DNA of 64,000 bases, taken from positions 1,889,551 to 1,953,550 of the forward strand of contig BDSI01000003.1 in assembly GCA_003117195.1 (NCBI GenBank), written 5' to 3'. The translations under genes and the position numbers were made by a program. The stretch is from Eudorina sp. 2006-703-Eu-15 (lineage: Eukaryota; Chlorophyta; Chlorophyceae; Chlamydomonadales; Volvocaceae). The notes under the pieces were generated by a model. The model was not told where the DNA came from. It was given only the letters and a program-made list of their open reading frames with translations, and made no database searches. This document shows, piece by piece, positions 23,401 through 33,832 of the stretch. Every line of letters starts with the position of its first letter. Positions within the stretch are counted from its first letter, which is position 1.

Positions 23401-25900
23401 CCCAGCGCAACACGCTTACACAGAAGCTGCCGTACCTTAAGATCGCCGTGCACCAGGCCCAAGGAGTGCAAGTACGCCATACCCTGACGGGGCGGGGGAC
23501 GGGACGGGTGGGGGCCACGAGGGCGGGACGTTGTGGGAAACATTGAGGGGTGACAACTCGGGATGGACAAGGGCGCGCTTCTGAGGGGTGGAGCTGGAGT
23601 TTAGACAGAGCAAGGCACCCGCCGTTGGGCTCTAGCTCTAGGGGGAAGACTCCAGGGGGAGGGCTCCAGGGGCGGGTGTGATGCACACACACACACACAC
23701 ACACACACGCCCCGCCCACCGTACCTGCGCCACCTCCAACGCATTCCGCAGCACCTCCAGACTCCTCGACAGCTCAGGCGCGGTGTCCTCCCTGCCGCCG
23801 TCCCCCGACGGCCCCGCCGCCGCCGCCGGCCCCGCAGCAGCCGCTCCGGGGCCGCCGCCGCCGGTGCCCTCCTGCCCATCCTCGGCGCTTCCGAAACCGC
23901 TCCGTCCGGCGGCCCCTGCGCCGTCGGCCTCCGCCACCGCATTCACCAGCAGCCTGGGTTGACCCTCCACGGCAGACAAGGCACGAAACCCGCTGCTGCC
24001 CCCGCCCTCCTGCCCCTGCCCCTGCCAGGAAACCATCACGCCAGGCAGCAGCGACCGACCCTGTCGCCGGACGGGCGATGCCGCTGCGGCCTCGTCGTAC
24101 GACCGGTGCTGGTTTCGGAGCCGGGCTTTGGGGGTTGAAAAACACGCCGAGGGAGGGGCCGCGCGGCTCACGGCGCCGCATCCCGTGCGCTGAATCAGCT
24201 GCAGCATGTTGCCCCGATCGCAGTACTCCATCAGTACACACGTGAAGAAGCGGCCAGGGGCCGCCCCCAGCATGAACAGCTCCTGCAGGAACCGGGTGGC
24301 GGCGCCGCTGGACGCCGTACTGCCGTACGTACGGAACCGGGAGCCGGAGGTCGAATGGGAGTGCGAGTGATGGTGCATCTGGGAATGCGACTGCGACTGG
24401 GACTGGGACTGGGAGTGCGATTTGGGCGGGGGCGGCGGCCTGGGGGCACTCTGAGCCGCGTCTGGGGCCGCTGCCGGCGGTTGCGGGTTGCCCCTGCAGG
24501 GGTCGGCGGCTGAGAGGGGGCTGGCGACGGGGCCGGGGCAGGGTAGCGGGGCGGGGCTGGCCGCGGAGGCGAGCGCGGCGCTGCCGGGGCGCAGGGCTGA
24601 CAAGCTCACAATCTGTACGGCGCCGGTGTCATCGCCGGTGCGGCTGCTGCGCTTGTCGGCTGCGGGGTGCGGTGCCCTCCCGCCGAGAAAGCCTGATAGA
24701 CCCGACGGCGGCGGCGGCGCCGCCGCCGCCGCTGCCGACGTCACCGGCTGCTGCTGCTCCCCCTGGTCTTCCAACGGCTTCTGCCGCTGAAACCGCCGCC
24801 CGACCTGCAGCGCGTGCCCCTCCGGCGGCGTGGCGTCCCCCCGGGCGGCCGCCAGCGGCGCGGACGCCAGCCCGTCCTGTGCCGCGTCCCTCGCACACAA
24901 GGACCCTGCCGTACGCAGTACGACAGCCGATCCGGACAATGAGTCCAGATCGGCACGAGGGCCTAACACAGCGCCACTGCCGACGCGAACGCCGCCGCCA
25001 CCACCACCACCACCACCACCACCACCACCACCACCGCCACAAGCGGCGGCGGCGGCAGTAGCAGTGGCGGCAGCTACGAGTTCTGTCGAAGCTTCGAGCG
25101 GGCGCTGCTCTTGCTGCTGCTTCCGAGGTGTAAGAGCTGGCTGCCTCTGCTGCTGCTGCTGCTGCCGCTGCTGCAGCGCGGCCTCTGCCATCATGTTGTT
25201 GTAACTGACGGCCGACAGGTTGCGATCATGGGGTTGCGCGGGTGGGTGCCGGTGTGGGTGGTATGCGGCTGAGGCGGACACCGCCCTCCGACACACGGTG
25301 CCGCAGGAGGCCTCACCACCGGCCGGCGCACTCAGCCCCGTCCCCCGTTGCCCCGAATGTCTTGGCGCCGCCTCCACCTGCGCCTGCGCCTCCACCGCCA
25401 CGTCCCCAACGACACGGCCCCCTGCCAGAGGCTGCTGCTGCGGCTGCTGCTGCGGCGGCTGTTGTTGATGCTCCTTTGCCCCGTGTGGGAACGCACGCAG
25501 AGACCTGGACAGCCGCAGCCCGACCTGGCCGAGGGAGTGACGCGGGCTGTCGGCTGACGTGTGAGGCGACGCGGGGGATGCGACTGCTGCAGCCGATCCC
25601 CCCTCCTCACCGCCCCGCGCCGCCGCCCCCATGTCGGCCTCAGCTCCCCCGCCGCGCCCGCCGCCGCCGTCAACGCCGCCGCTGACGTCGTGGACGTCGG
25701 GCCTCCCCCCCGGGTGCGTGCCGCTGAGAGAACCCATCCGCTCCGACTCGAAGCTGTTGAGTAACGCCGAGTCCAAGAGCTGCTGCACCGTCGTCCGGTC
25801 GCATCCCTCTTTCCGCTCCTCGTCACCCACCGCCTCGAGGCCCTGGCCCAACCTGCCTGGATCCTGCTCCACCTCCCCTGGAACCGAGCTGCTCTCGACG

Positions 25901-25934
<34 letters not shown>

Positions 25935-27055
25935 ACTCGTGGCTGTGCGACTGGGCGGCGCTGCCTGCCCCTGCGGCCCCGGCCCGCGCGGCCTGCTGCT
26001 GCAGGAACCGCATGTCCTCCTCCGACAGCTGAGAGACGTGGATGGCGTAGGTCTGGACCAGCTGCGGGTGGGAGAGGCTGCGGGACAGCAGCGCCTCCCG
26101 GGTGGAGAGCTGCAGGTGGTCCAGGTCCGAGGATACCTGCACGGCCGACAGGCGGGCAGACAGGCAGGCGGGCATGCCGGTGCTGAGGGAAGGACCTCTC
26201 CCGACAAAGACAACTGGCTGGTTGGCAGGCAGCCCGGGGCGGGCGGGTGAGACACATAGCCGAAAGGAAAGGTTTTAGGGTTTTAGGGTTTTAAGGTTGC
26301 AACTCCGGGGGCGGCTGGGTGGAGCGATGCGTTGATGGGTAACTGAGGCGCGGGCGGTGTATGTGTGGGTGTGTGTAAAAGATAACCGAGCCGCAAGTGT
26401 GGGTGTGTGGGTGTGCCGGTGTAAGGTAGGGTTATCGACCCAGCCAGATTCGCATTCTGAAGGCCATCGGGGCCAGCAGCGGACAAGCAGATCGTTGGCG
26501 GCGGTTTCACCGCAGCGGCAGCCGCGGGACGGTGCCTGGGGCGCGTACCGTCAGTTTCAAGGCCACGACGCTCCCTCTCCAGGTGCCCTTGAAAACCTTG
26601 CTCCCCGAAGATCCAGCACCCAAGTAGTCGCCGAGCACCACTTCCCGCAGCAGCTGCCGAAACTGTAAGCCGATGATGGCAGGTGGTACGGAGCAGCCAG
26701 TAAAACTGGTGGAGGCGCCAAATAACACTGTAGAGAGAATACCAAGCCTCATGAGCGAGTTATCGAGCAACTTGTCGGAGCCGCGCTGCGGCTCTTCGGT
26801 CGCGTTGTTGGTCGTGGACACAGACCGTACGTCTGATGCTGTGTTTCCGCTGCATTGTTTGCTTATATTTGAAATCGTAGGATCTTGTAATTCGCGTGCC
26901 AGCTGTGAGTCAAAGTTGCGCCCTGCGGTTGCAAGCGTAACGGTGCTATGACCCCTTGCTGTGACCACGCCGGTTACTGAAGGATTTGGTGCTGATTCTT
27001 CATCGGCATGGAGAACACAAACTCTACCGCAAATTGCGCTAAGCGAAAATTTCAT
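20415..27055 (-). CDS. TKL-like protein kinase with giant insertions
   Basis: Predicted Ser/Thr (tyrosine-kinase-like group) kinase of about 1400 aa. Minus-strand exons: 26549-27055, 23725-26136, 23436-23483, 22983-23233, 22673-22813, 20415-21258, all consistent in phase. The start is the first ATG of the open frame. A hydrophobic stretch precedes the domain. Motifs in order: Gly-rich loop LGAGSSGSKV (about 145-154), ALKL lysine (about 167), helix-C REALLSRSLSH (Glu about 183), hinge VLMEYCDRGNML (about 800), catalytic loop HGDLKPANILL (about 985, Gly in place of the usual Arg of HRD), KIADFG (about 1071), GVPAYMAPEV, DVYSFGALLWHML, and KRPTF with the conserved Arg. All catalytic Lys, Asp and Glu residues are present, so activity is expected. 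About 580 residues of Gln/Ala/Gly/His-rich sequence lie between helix C and the hinge, with smaller inserts after helix D and before DFG. The tail is Ala/Gln-rich. Substrate and pathway are unknown. Confidence 0.85.
21474..21660 (+). repeat. (CA)n and CCCACC low complexity in kinase intron 5
   Basis: A (CA)n run, a 20-plus C homopolymer and CCCACCCA repeats lie inside the 1.4-kb fifth intron of the kinase gene. The rest of that intron (about 21900-22600) holds AT-richer sequence, including a short frame starting MSSDFASITTDGAAS (22142) that may be a retroelement fragment; it is not identified. Confidence 0.8.
22937..22974 (+). repeat. Interstitial telomere-like repeat in kinase intron 4
   Basis: AAAACCCTAAAACCCC and a degenerate CTCTAAAACCCTT copy lie a few bases inside the donor of the intron following the DFG exon (exon end 22983). 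Complement of TTTTAGGG. Confidence 0.75.
26271..26296 (+). repeat. Interstitial telomere-like repeat in kinase intron 1
   Basis: Two perfect TTTTAGGG units and one TTTTAAGG unit lie in the first intron of the kinase gene (26137-26548), in the opposite orientation to the tracts at 3325 and 22937. Confidence 0.88.
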
Positions 27056-27516
27056 TGGCAATTCGCATCGGCGAGGATGGTTTGCCGAGACAGACGGCGA
27101 TGATTCCACATAAAAGTGGTCAAATATTGTTATATTAATATGATCTATTAGGATCGAGTAAGGGGCACGCTTAGTCCTTGCCACTGAAAGGCAAAGTTAA
27201 CAGGCGTACTTCATAACGAAAAGACGATAAAAATAAAAACGCTGCAGTGTAGTAAAATAACTTAGGTTCGTCTCGATGATGAATAAGTTGGTATGATTTG
27301 ATAAATGAATTACAGAAATGGAACCAATACGCTGGAACCCAAACAAAACACTGTGTTTCAAATAGTGTGAACCTTCATGAACTTGCAAGGGTGCCACTTC
27401 CCTTGCATCCACGGAACGTTGTGGATATTTTTGCTTCAGCATAAACATGTGTCCCGTACTCGTCGCTAACATTGTGTTGGTCGTGCCATTACGCGCGCGG
27501 CCTCACTATTTGCTCA

Positions 27517-27630
27517 CCCCGAATATCGTTCTGTCGCCATTAACTGATACCCGATTTTGCCGGATACGGCAAAAGAGGGATAGCCTAGGGAACGGCGTGG
27601 GACCCGTACGCTGGTACAAAGCGGTAATTT
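27517..27630 (+). repeat. Dispersed repeat, second copy at 29794
   Basis: A 33-bp block (27517-27549) containing CCGAATATCGTTCTGTCGCC is identical to 29794-29826. Weaker similarity continues in both copies (AAAAGAGGG(A/T)TA, then GGGACC..TACG and AAGCGGTA), with extra sequence in the second copy. Confidence 0.75.
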
Positions 27631-28239
27631 GCTGGTAAAAAAGCGGTAATCTGCGCGGTAAACCGGCGGTAATGGCAACGCAAAGGTCGCGCCGTAAGGC
27701 GTATTTGCCTTATTTTCAGGGTAAAAGTGAAGTTATGCTGCACGTAGATTTGTTGAGCGAACTTTCTGCAAACGACAAGCACGGCCATGAAAGCAATAGA
27801 TCAACTGGCGCAACTGGCGACGACAAAAAGACCCTTGTTTCAGACAGCGAGGGAACGAGGCAGCCGGCTAAATTATCTTAATTACTGAAAACAATGACGT
27901 GAACCGTTTATGGACATCTAGACCGATCGTAATAAGGAGGGCAGTTGCAGTTGGCGGCATACAGTTGCAGCAAGCGGTTGGCGGCTTGCAGATGCAACTC
28001 GGCCGCATGGCTTGCTTGTAAGAGCGACTATATGGTATTGGTCCGCCCGGCCGTATGGACTGATGAAGCCTGCCTGGCCTTGTGGCTTGCCAGGCTGGGC
28101 GGCTCCCTCGGGCTGCCCTACCTGCTGTATATATGGCTTGACAGTACGGCTCCATTGGCCAGCCCAGCCATACAGCCTGACAGCATGGGGGGCATTGCAT
28201 AGCCAGCCCGGCCGTTTGTTTTGTAAGGAAGGCGGCTCA

Positions 28240-28400
28240 ATTGATCAGCAGCCCGGCCGCATGGCATGTCAGCGCGGCAATTCATTGGCCAGCCCGGCCG
28301 CATGGCATGACAGCGCGGCAATTCATTGGCCAGCAGCCCGGCCGTATGGCATGTCAGGGCGGCGGTTTCATTGGTCAGCAGCCCGGCCGTATGGCATGTG
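28240..28400 (+). repeat. About 40-bp minisatellite with CAGCCCGGCCG cores
   Basis: Four to five units of the form CCAGCCCGGCCGCATGGCAT followed by G(A/T)CAGCGCGGCAATTCATTGG. Looser GGCCAGCC units extend to the left to about 28020. Confidence 0.85.
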
Positions 28401-28429
28401 TAGGGGGTAAAGCAAGATGTTTCGCATTG

Positions 28430-29365
28430 TTGCCATTGCGGCACGGACGGCCATGGGGGTAGGGCTACGCGCAGCGACCCACCACGGAGGCACACAGCCC
28501 GCCGTGCCGCGCGGGGGCACCGGCTGCCCCGTCGCCGGTAGATGTAGCTAAGGCGCGCGCAGTCATGGAGTTCTGGCAGCGGGTGGCCAGCTTTGCAGAG
28601 CTAGGCCGACCGAGACGGGGGTGGGAGGGGGTGGGACCGGCCCAGCCAATCCTATCGGTGGTGGACGGCCGGATCCGCTGCGTGCAGCCAGTACATGTAG
28701 ACTCTTGATGGATAGATAGCAGCGCGCGGCACTAGGGCGTAGGGATTGGGACCAAGGAAGACCACTTCCGGGCACGTAGAGGATCCGTGGGTGCCCGAGG
28801 AGGGCCGGGCCAGACCAGTGGGAGTTGGCAGCGGGACTTGTGAGGGGCCGATTGCGCAGGGAAGAGGTGTACGACAGGGAGGCTTATTTGGTAATGTGCT
28901 GCCTTGTGCAAACCATATATAGCCCCATCATGGAGCGCCCGACTGCATACCCCGGACACAGCAAGGCCTGACGCGTGCGAGACGACCTCGCTCTGGCTCA
29001 GCTGGGCTCAGCTAGTAGGGACGCGCGCGGGACCAGGCTAGCTTTACCGCACCGGCAGGGGCGCGCATCCGAGTTGCTGAGGAACGCGCCCTGGGTGCTG
29101 CAAGGGATTGATGAGGTTGAACAGCGGGTTGCAAGGCGCAGCCCGCCCAGGATGGTCTTTTGCCCAATCCCTTGAGGGGGCACCGCTGTCACCGGTCCTC
29201 GGTAGAATGGGGATCGGGCGAGTGCCGTTGGTTGAGAGCGAGGGAGCAGAGGCCCTTTACGCCCCTCTCCCCATATCCCGCCGGGGATGAGTGCTTCGGC
29301 GGTCTTTCCCTTAGGGCTGGGTCAGCAGCCCTTGGCCAACGTCGGGCCCGGTCAGATATTGTCTT
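28430..29365 (+). mobile_element. Old 5'-truncated LINE-A 3' end
   Basis: Diverged copy of the 3' end found at 42700-43613. It includes the coding tail KARAVMEFWQRVASF, a stop near 28705 and the 3' UTR with the GGATAGATAGCAGCGCG block. It decays after CTTCGGCGGTCTTTCCC, and the (CA)n tail is lost. The number of substitutions marks it as older than the cluster at 42-54 kb. Confidence 0.8.
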
Positions 29366-29793
29366 CTTCGACCATATGGCGTGTCAGGTAGGCTTTGCTG
29401 AGGTTTCGACAGCTCGTTTGGATGTTTTGGATTGTTAGTGCGGCTGCGTTGGGCAACACGCATGGCTGTTTGGCTTAACGACTTTACTCGAACCCAACGA
29501 CCCCGACGGCTGAACCCCAACAAACCCCAAACAAGTGCTGGTATGGCCGGGAAGATGATAACTGGTAGTCAACGCTGTGCCATTGGTATGTCTGCAGCGA
29601 TTCGTCGCTCGTTGGCGGTAAACAGCGTTGTTGCAAGGGCCATGAATGAATGTCGACACGTACGGCCGCTTGCTCATCATGTATGATTTTTGAAACTCGG
29701 CCGCTTTCGGCCTTATCAGTTTGTGCCATTACAGCACTTGGACATGGCCGATGCTATACGAGGGACGCATCCTGCAAAATCGGGTGTGCGGGA

Positions 29794-29999
29794 CCCCGAA
29801 TATCGTTCTGTCGCCATTAACTGATATATTACCGTTTCGGGTGGGCGGGTGGGTCGCGCGCGCACGGCGTACGAGCGACAGTACCCGGTTTTTCCAACGG
29901 AAAATATTCCAACGGAAAAGAGGGTTATAGCCCAGGGGACAGTTGGGCCTTATGTCGCACCCGTATGTGGGCCCCTGTACACTGTACAAGCGGTACGCG
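29794..29999 (+). repeat. Dispersed repeat, copy 2
   Basis: Shares an exact 33-bp block with 27517-27549 and weaker similarity after it. The motif GCAAAATCGGG just before this copy is the inverse of the CCCGATTTTGC just after the block in copy 1. Confidence 0.65.
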
Positions 30000-30970
30000 G
30001 TTGCGAGGGACATAAAGAAAGGGGGGCGCGTTCGCCAAGTTCCGTGTGCGCAAGGATACAGCATATCAAGTTGCATTGAGTTGACAAGTTGCGGCGCGCT
30101 TTCGCGTTTAGTTGCGTCGGAGCACATGGATGACTGAGCGAGGGACGTTGAGGAAATGGAGGGGCAGCGACGGATTTGGGCGTCATCACGATAACGAGAA
30201 TGTATTGCGTTTGACTGAAAGAGTTGGGTGCGCTTCTGGCATGTTGTAGGTTACAGTGAGGTACGCGTAACCGAGGGACATGGAGGAAATCAAGGCCCTT
30301 CGCCAGGTTCGGTTAGCGCAACGATAGAGCGTAAACAGGTGCATTGAATTGACAGGTTTGCGAGCGCGTTGACATTTGTTTGGGCCGAAGTTGATGACTG
30401 GGGAATCAGAAGCGCGCCATTTTAAAGCTAGGAAGTCGGCCCAAATAAATGTTACGGCGTTTTGACATACGGTAACTGCTAAGAATTCCACAAGAAGAAA
30501 GTTGAGGTAGGATGGTGGCAAACCTGTAGTTCAGAAGACAACAATAAACAGGCAGAAGCTGGGCAATACAGTCCTGAGGTTATGCACGGGTAGGTGCAGT
30601 GTTAGGGCTCGTGGGGCCCTTGGATGGCGGATGGACGGGTCGGGTGCGTCGGCCACGGGCTGGGTCCACATGGTTTGCAGATGGGGTCACGCGAGGGGGA
30701 AGTATGGGATGCTTGAGCTTTGCAACACGGTGAGAAACTGATTTATAATGTTCCAGCCAAGGCGAGGTGGGCCCCAAGCAGGGATAGGGTCAGGTGGGTT
30801 GGACATGGTGGGGATCAACAGCAGGCAGAAGCTGGGCATGCCAGCAGGCACGGGTAGCACTTAGGGAGGGCGGCATGGGTTGGGTGTACCCCGAGAAGGC
30901 TGGGATTCAGATGGATTTAGGTCAGGATGGTCTTGGCCTGATGGATGGATAGGGATGGATATCGAACCAG

Positions 30971-31177
30971 GTGCCGATGGGCCTTGGGATGGCCCCAGCA
31001 TTGCCTCTGCAAATGGGCAACTCCCATATGCGCCCCGCGGCGGTGGCCCGGTGTGGCTGCAGCGGGAAGTTTCCCGCGGCGGGTGGTGGGGAAGCCACCA
31101 CGCGGCAGCATCACTTCTGGGCCTGCCGTGTGGCCCTGGCCGTGATGGGAATTACAGCTGTGGGCTCGGGTGAGTGA
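30971..31177 (+). pseudogene. LINE ORF2 zinc-knuckle relic
   Basis: The frame reads ARCGCSGKF...TTRQHHFWACRVALAVMG. This matches the pattern of the LINE-A zinc knuckle at 52615-52720 (ACGCGEYGG...RAHHFWACPVAQAVIQQ): CxC, then HHFWAC-VA-AV. Flanking frames are broken, so this is a remnant of a related but diverged non-LTR element. Confidence 0.55.
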
Positions 31178-33114
31178 GCCGGGCTCTGGGCGCAGCTCTG
31201 GGGGCTCGAGTTAGACGCCGCCCCGCGGAGGGCAGCTTCCCGTGTGGGGCCGATCTTGGCGCCGGGTCCTCCCAGTTGGGAGTCCCCAACTCCCCATGCG
31301 TGGCTGGGGCTCCGTGGGCTCCTTCCATCCAGTGTTGTGGGTGGCCGGGGGGACCCTGCAGCGTGCAGGGCCGCCCCCCGAGGAGTGAGGGTCGGTGGGT
31401 TTTTTTGCGCCCCGCAGGCGAGCCTGCTCCTGGCCCCGGCTGGGGGCGGTCGGGTGCTTGGTGGGTGAGGGGCTTCCTGCCAGCAACTGCCGCACATCGT
31501 CATGAGCCAGGCGTGGGCGTCCAGGACCTCAAGCTTCAGCGGCACAGGACGCGTCCGGGGTGCGGGTACTGGACCTTGGGGTGCCTGTGCGAGCGACTTC
31601 CCCCATGTTCTGCTTGATCCGTTCCCGGTGCGACTGTGGTGCGTCGCTCTTGCCCCATAGGTAGTGCTGTCCCGCTGGCAGTCTCTGCGTGTTTGGGTGG
31701 TTCTGCTGGCGGGTTCCCGTCCACGTTCGCTTTTCACAGCGATGTAGTGCGAGGATGCCTCGCTGCTTTGTCGGTGGGGTGTCGCAGCTCGCGGGGGTTT
31801 CCCTCGTGAGGCACCGATGACGGATCCCTTTCACGGGGTCCGCGCATTTTTGGCTGCGGAGACCTTCCTCTTACGGAATGAACCTGACCGTTATTGGAGT
31901 TGCAAAACTCGGACGTCCGATGAAAACTGATTGATCAGTGCGAATGAGGAATGAATAAGGTAAGAAAGAGGCCTCGATGTCAAGGACGAGATGAGTGACT
32001 GTGAATGCCGACCCCATAAGGGATCAGACGACGTCAGTGTTGTCATTGGTATTGTCGATCGGGGTGATGTGAGGCGGGGTTCGAGGTCCCGGGGCGGACT
32101 GTGCTGGTGCCTTCACATTGAGATTGAGATGCTGTCGGGGGTTTACCAGGTGCAGATGGTGTTTCGGGCATGGGTGACGCTTGCCCCTAGAATTGGTGAG
32201 GTGCAGTTGGGATTAGGCCCGGGTGGGGATGCGGTCGCTGGGGGCATGCCAGCAGGTACAGATAGCACTTCGGCAGGGGTCAGGTTGGGTGCCAATGGGG
32301 GATATTCCTGCACTTTGAAGGTTACAGACGGGGTCGGGCCCGGGTACGGTAAGCCTTTGCGACGTACATTGCCCCAAAGCATGGATGGGATGCTGTTGGG
32401 GGTTTTCCAGGTATAGGTGGATTGCCGGGAGGGGTCCAGGATGCGTGGGTTTGGACATGTCTGGGGTGTACATGCCCCGAGAAGGTCCGAAATGCAGATG
32501 GTATCAGGCAAAGTCGGGCTTGGCCCGAGAGGTCCAACGAAACAGGTGCAGATGGGGCCTGGAAGAACCCCTGCACTGCCTCCACGTACGAATATTGGCA
32601 TATGCCGCTAAGACGACGTTGGGGGCGGGGCGGAGGTGGCACCGGCGGCGGTCCTGGTGGGCAGTGCGCCGGTCAAAGTAGGAGGACTGCGGCAATGCGC
32701 GGATGAGAGTGTGGTTCTTGGCATTGCCGGTGTCATGCGTCGCCACGGACCGACTGGACCTTCGTCCAGTCGACATGCTACCATGTGGACGTCGTCTACA
32801 TCGGTACACCCTGCTTCGCCGAAATGTATGCAGCATTCATGAGGATTCATGCTCTCTTTCAATCAAGTGACGCGATCGGCCCCCTACGCCCTTCTTCACA
32901 TCCTTTCATCAAACCTACACAAAACAAAAAGCGGGATTGCCGTAGGCCCTTCTCGTGCAATGGCATACCAACAACACGGTGAGCATGTCACAGGCAAGTT
33001 TCTCCCACAACAGCCAACATTTGCAAACGGTCGGCGGTGGTTCTCCGTCCCCAAACAAAGATGTCTTATTATCACCTGAACCAATAAAGAGATGGACACG
33101 CACGCGGATACTAC

Positions 33115-33122
33115 GTACGTAC
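33115..33122. repeat. 8-bp target site duplication, left
   Basis: GTACGTAC directly abuts the left terminal inverted repeat and recurs at 38798-38805 beside the right one. The octamer is itself palindromic. Confidence 0.85.
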
Positions 33123-33138
33123 CAGGGTGGCTATCTTA
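33123..33138 (+). repeat. Terminal inverted repeat, left
   Basis: CAGGGTGGCTATCTTA, a perfect inverse of 38782-38797. Confidence 0.92.
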
Positions 33139-33832
33139 AGATATAAATATCTATTCGGCCGAAAAACTTCTGAAATTTTAGATACTTTTGGCCTGCCAAA
33201 ACATGGAGTTTAACATACTTTGACCCCTCGTGTGGGACATGATATCTTTCCGTTGACACATACTCGGACGAGTGATGGGGGACTGGGGCTAATTTTCGTG
33301 GTCTGGGCAGTACGACCAAGGCAATTTTCAGCTTCCGTACCCGAAATTTTCGACCTTGACTTTCTCATTGCTTGGAGCTATTCGTTGCGACACTGTGAAA
33401 TTATAGAAGATGTTTAAATGTTACACTTTTTGGAAGTGAAGGACTCTTAAATGTCTATGAAAAGCGCAAGTAACACGCGCGCAACAGAAACGTGGTGTAG
33501 TCCATATTTGGCTTCATTTACCAATACACGTTGCTGTGTAATCTATATGCTATCACTTTGACCTTGCGGCTTCATACCTCGGCGACCAGCGCTGGCATCT
33601 GTCACGGCCGCTGAAACTGCTCACGGGATGCCGAGCTTAGCAGCACAAATACATTAAACACTAGATTGGTAGTAAAGGGTTTCATTAGATTTGAAATCTC
33701 TGCTGCAGCCGTGTGCCATGGGGCCTGGGGAGGTGGCGCAACCACCGCCCGGGTCGCGGCAACACGCGCCGACAGAAGCCAGCGGATACAGGAATGACGC
33801 GGGCGAGGATCCACCTGAGGTAGGCTTGAAGC

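Larger units (their letters stand above)
27056..28429. other. Upstream region of the kinase gene; no gene recognised
   Basis: AT-richer than its surroundings up to about 27900. It should contain the kinase promoter and 5' UTR. It also holds a dispersed repeat (27517-27630) and a GGCCAGCCCGGCCG-rich minisatellite toward 28400. No coding sequence could be supported. Confidence 0.45.
29366..33114. other. Repeat-derived region without an intact gene
   Basis: Contains a second copy of the dispersed repeat (29794-29999), a LINE zinc-knuckle relic (30971-31177) and loosely repeated G/T-rich sequence around 30580-31180 and 32140-32600 (CAGATGG, GGGTC, CCAGGTG words recurring). No intact open frame with family motifs was found. 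Confidence 0.45.

Noticed and set aside
23678..25685. Plus-strand frames opposite kinase exon 2
   Set aside because: Shadows of the minus-strand insert. The minus strand holds kinase motifs and consistent splicing.
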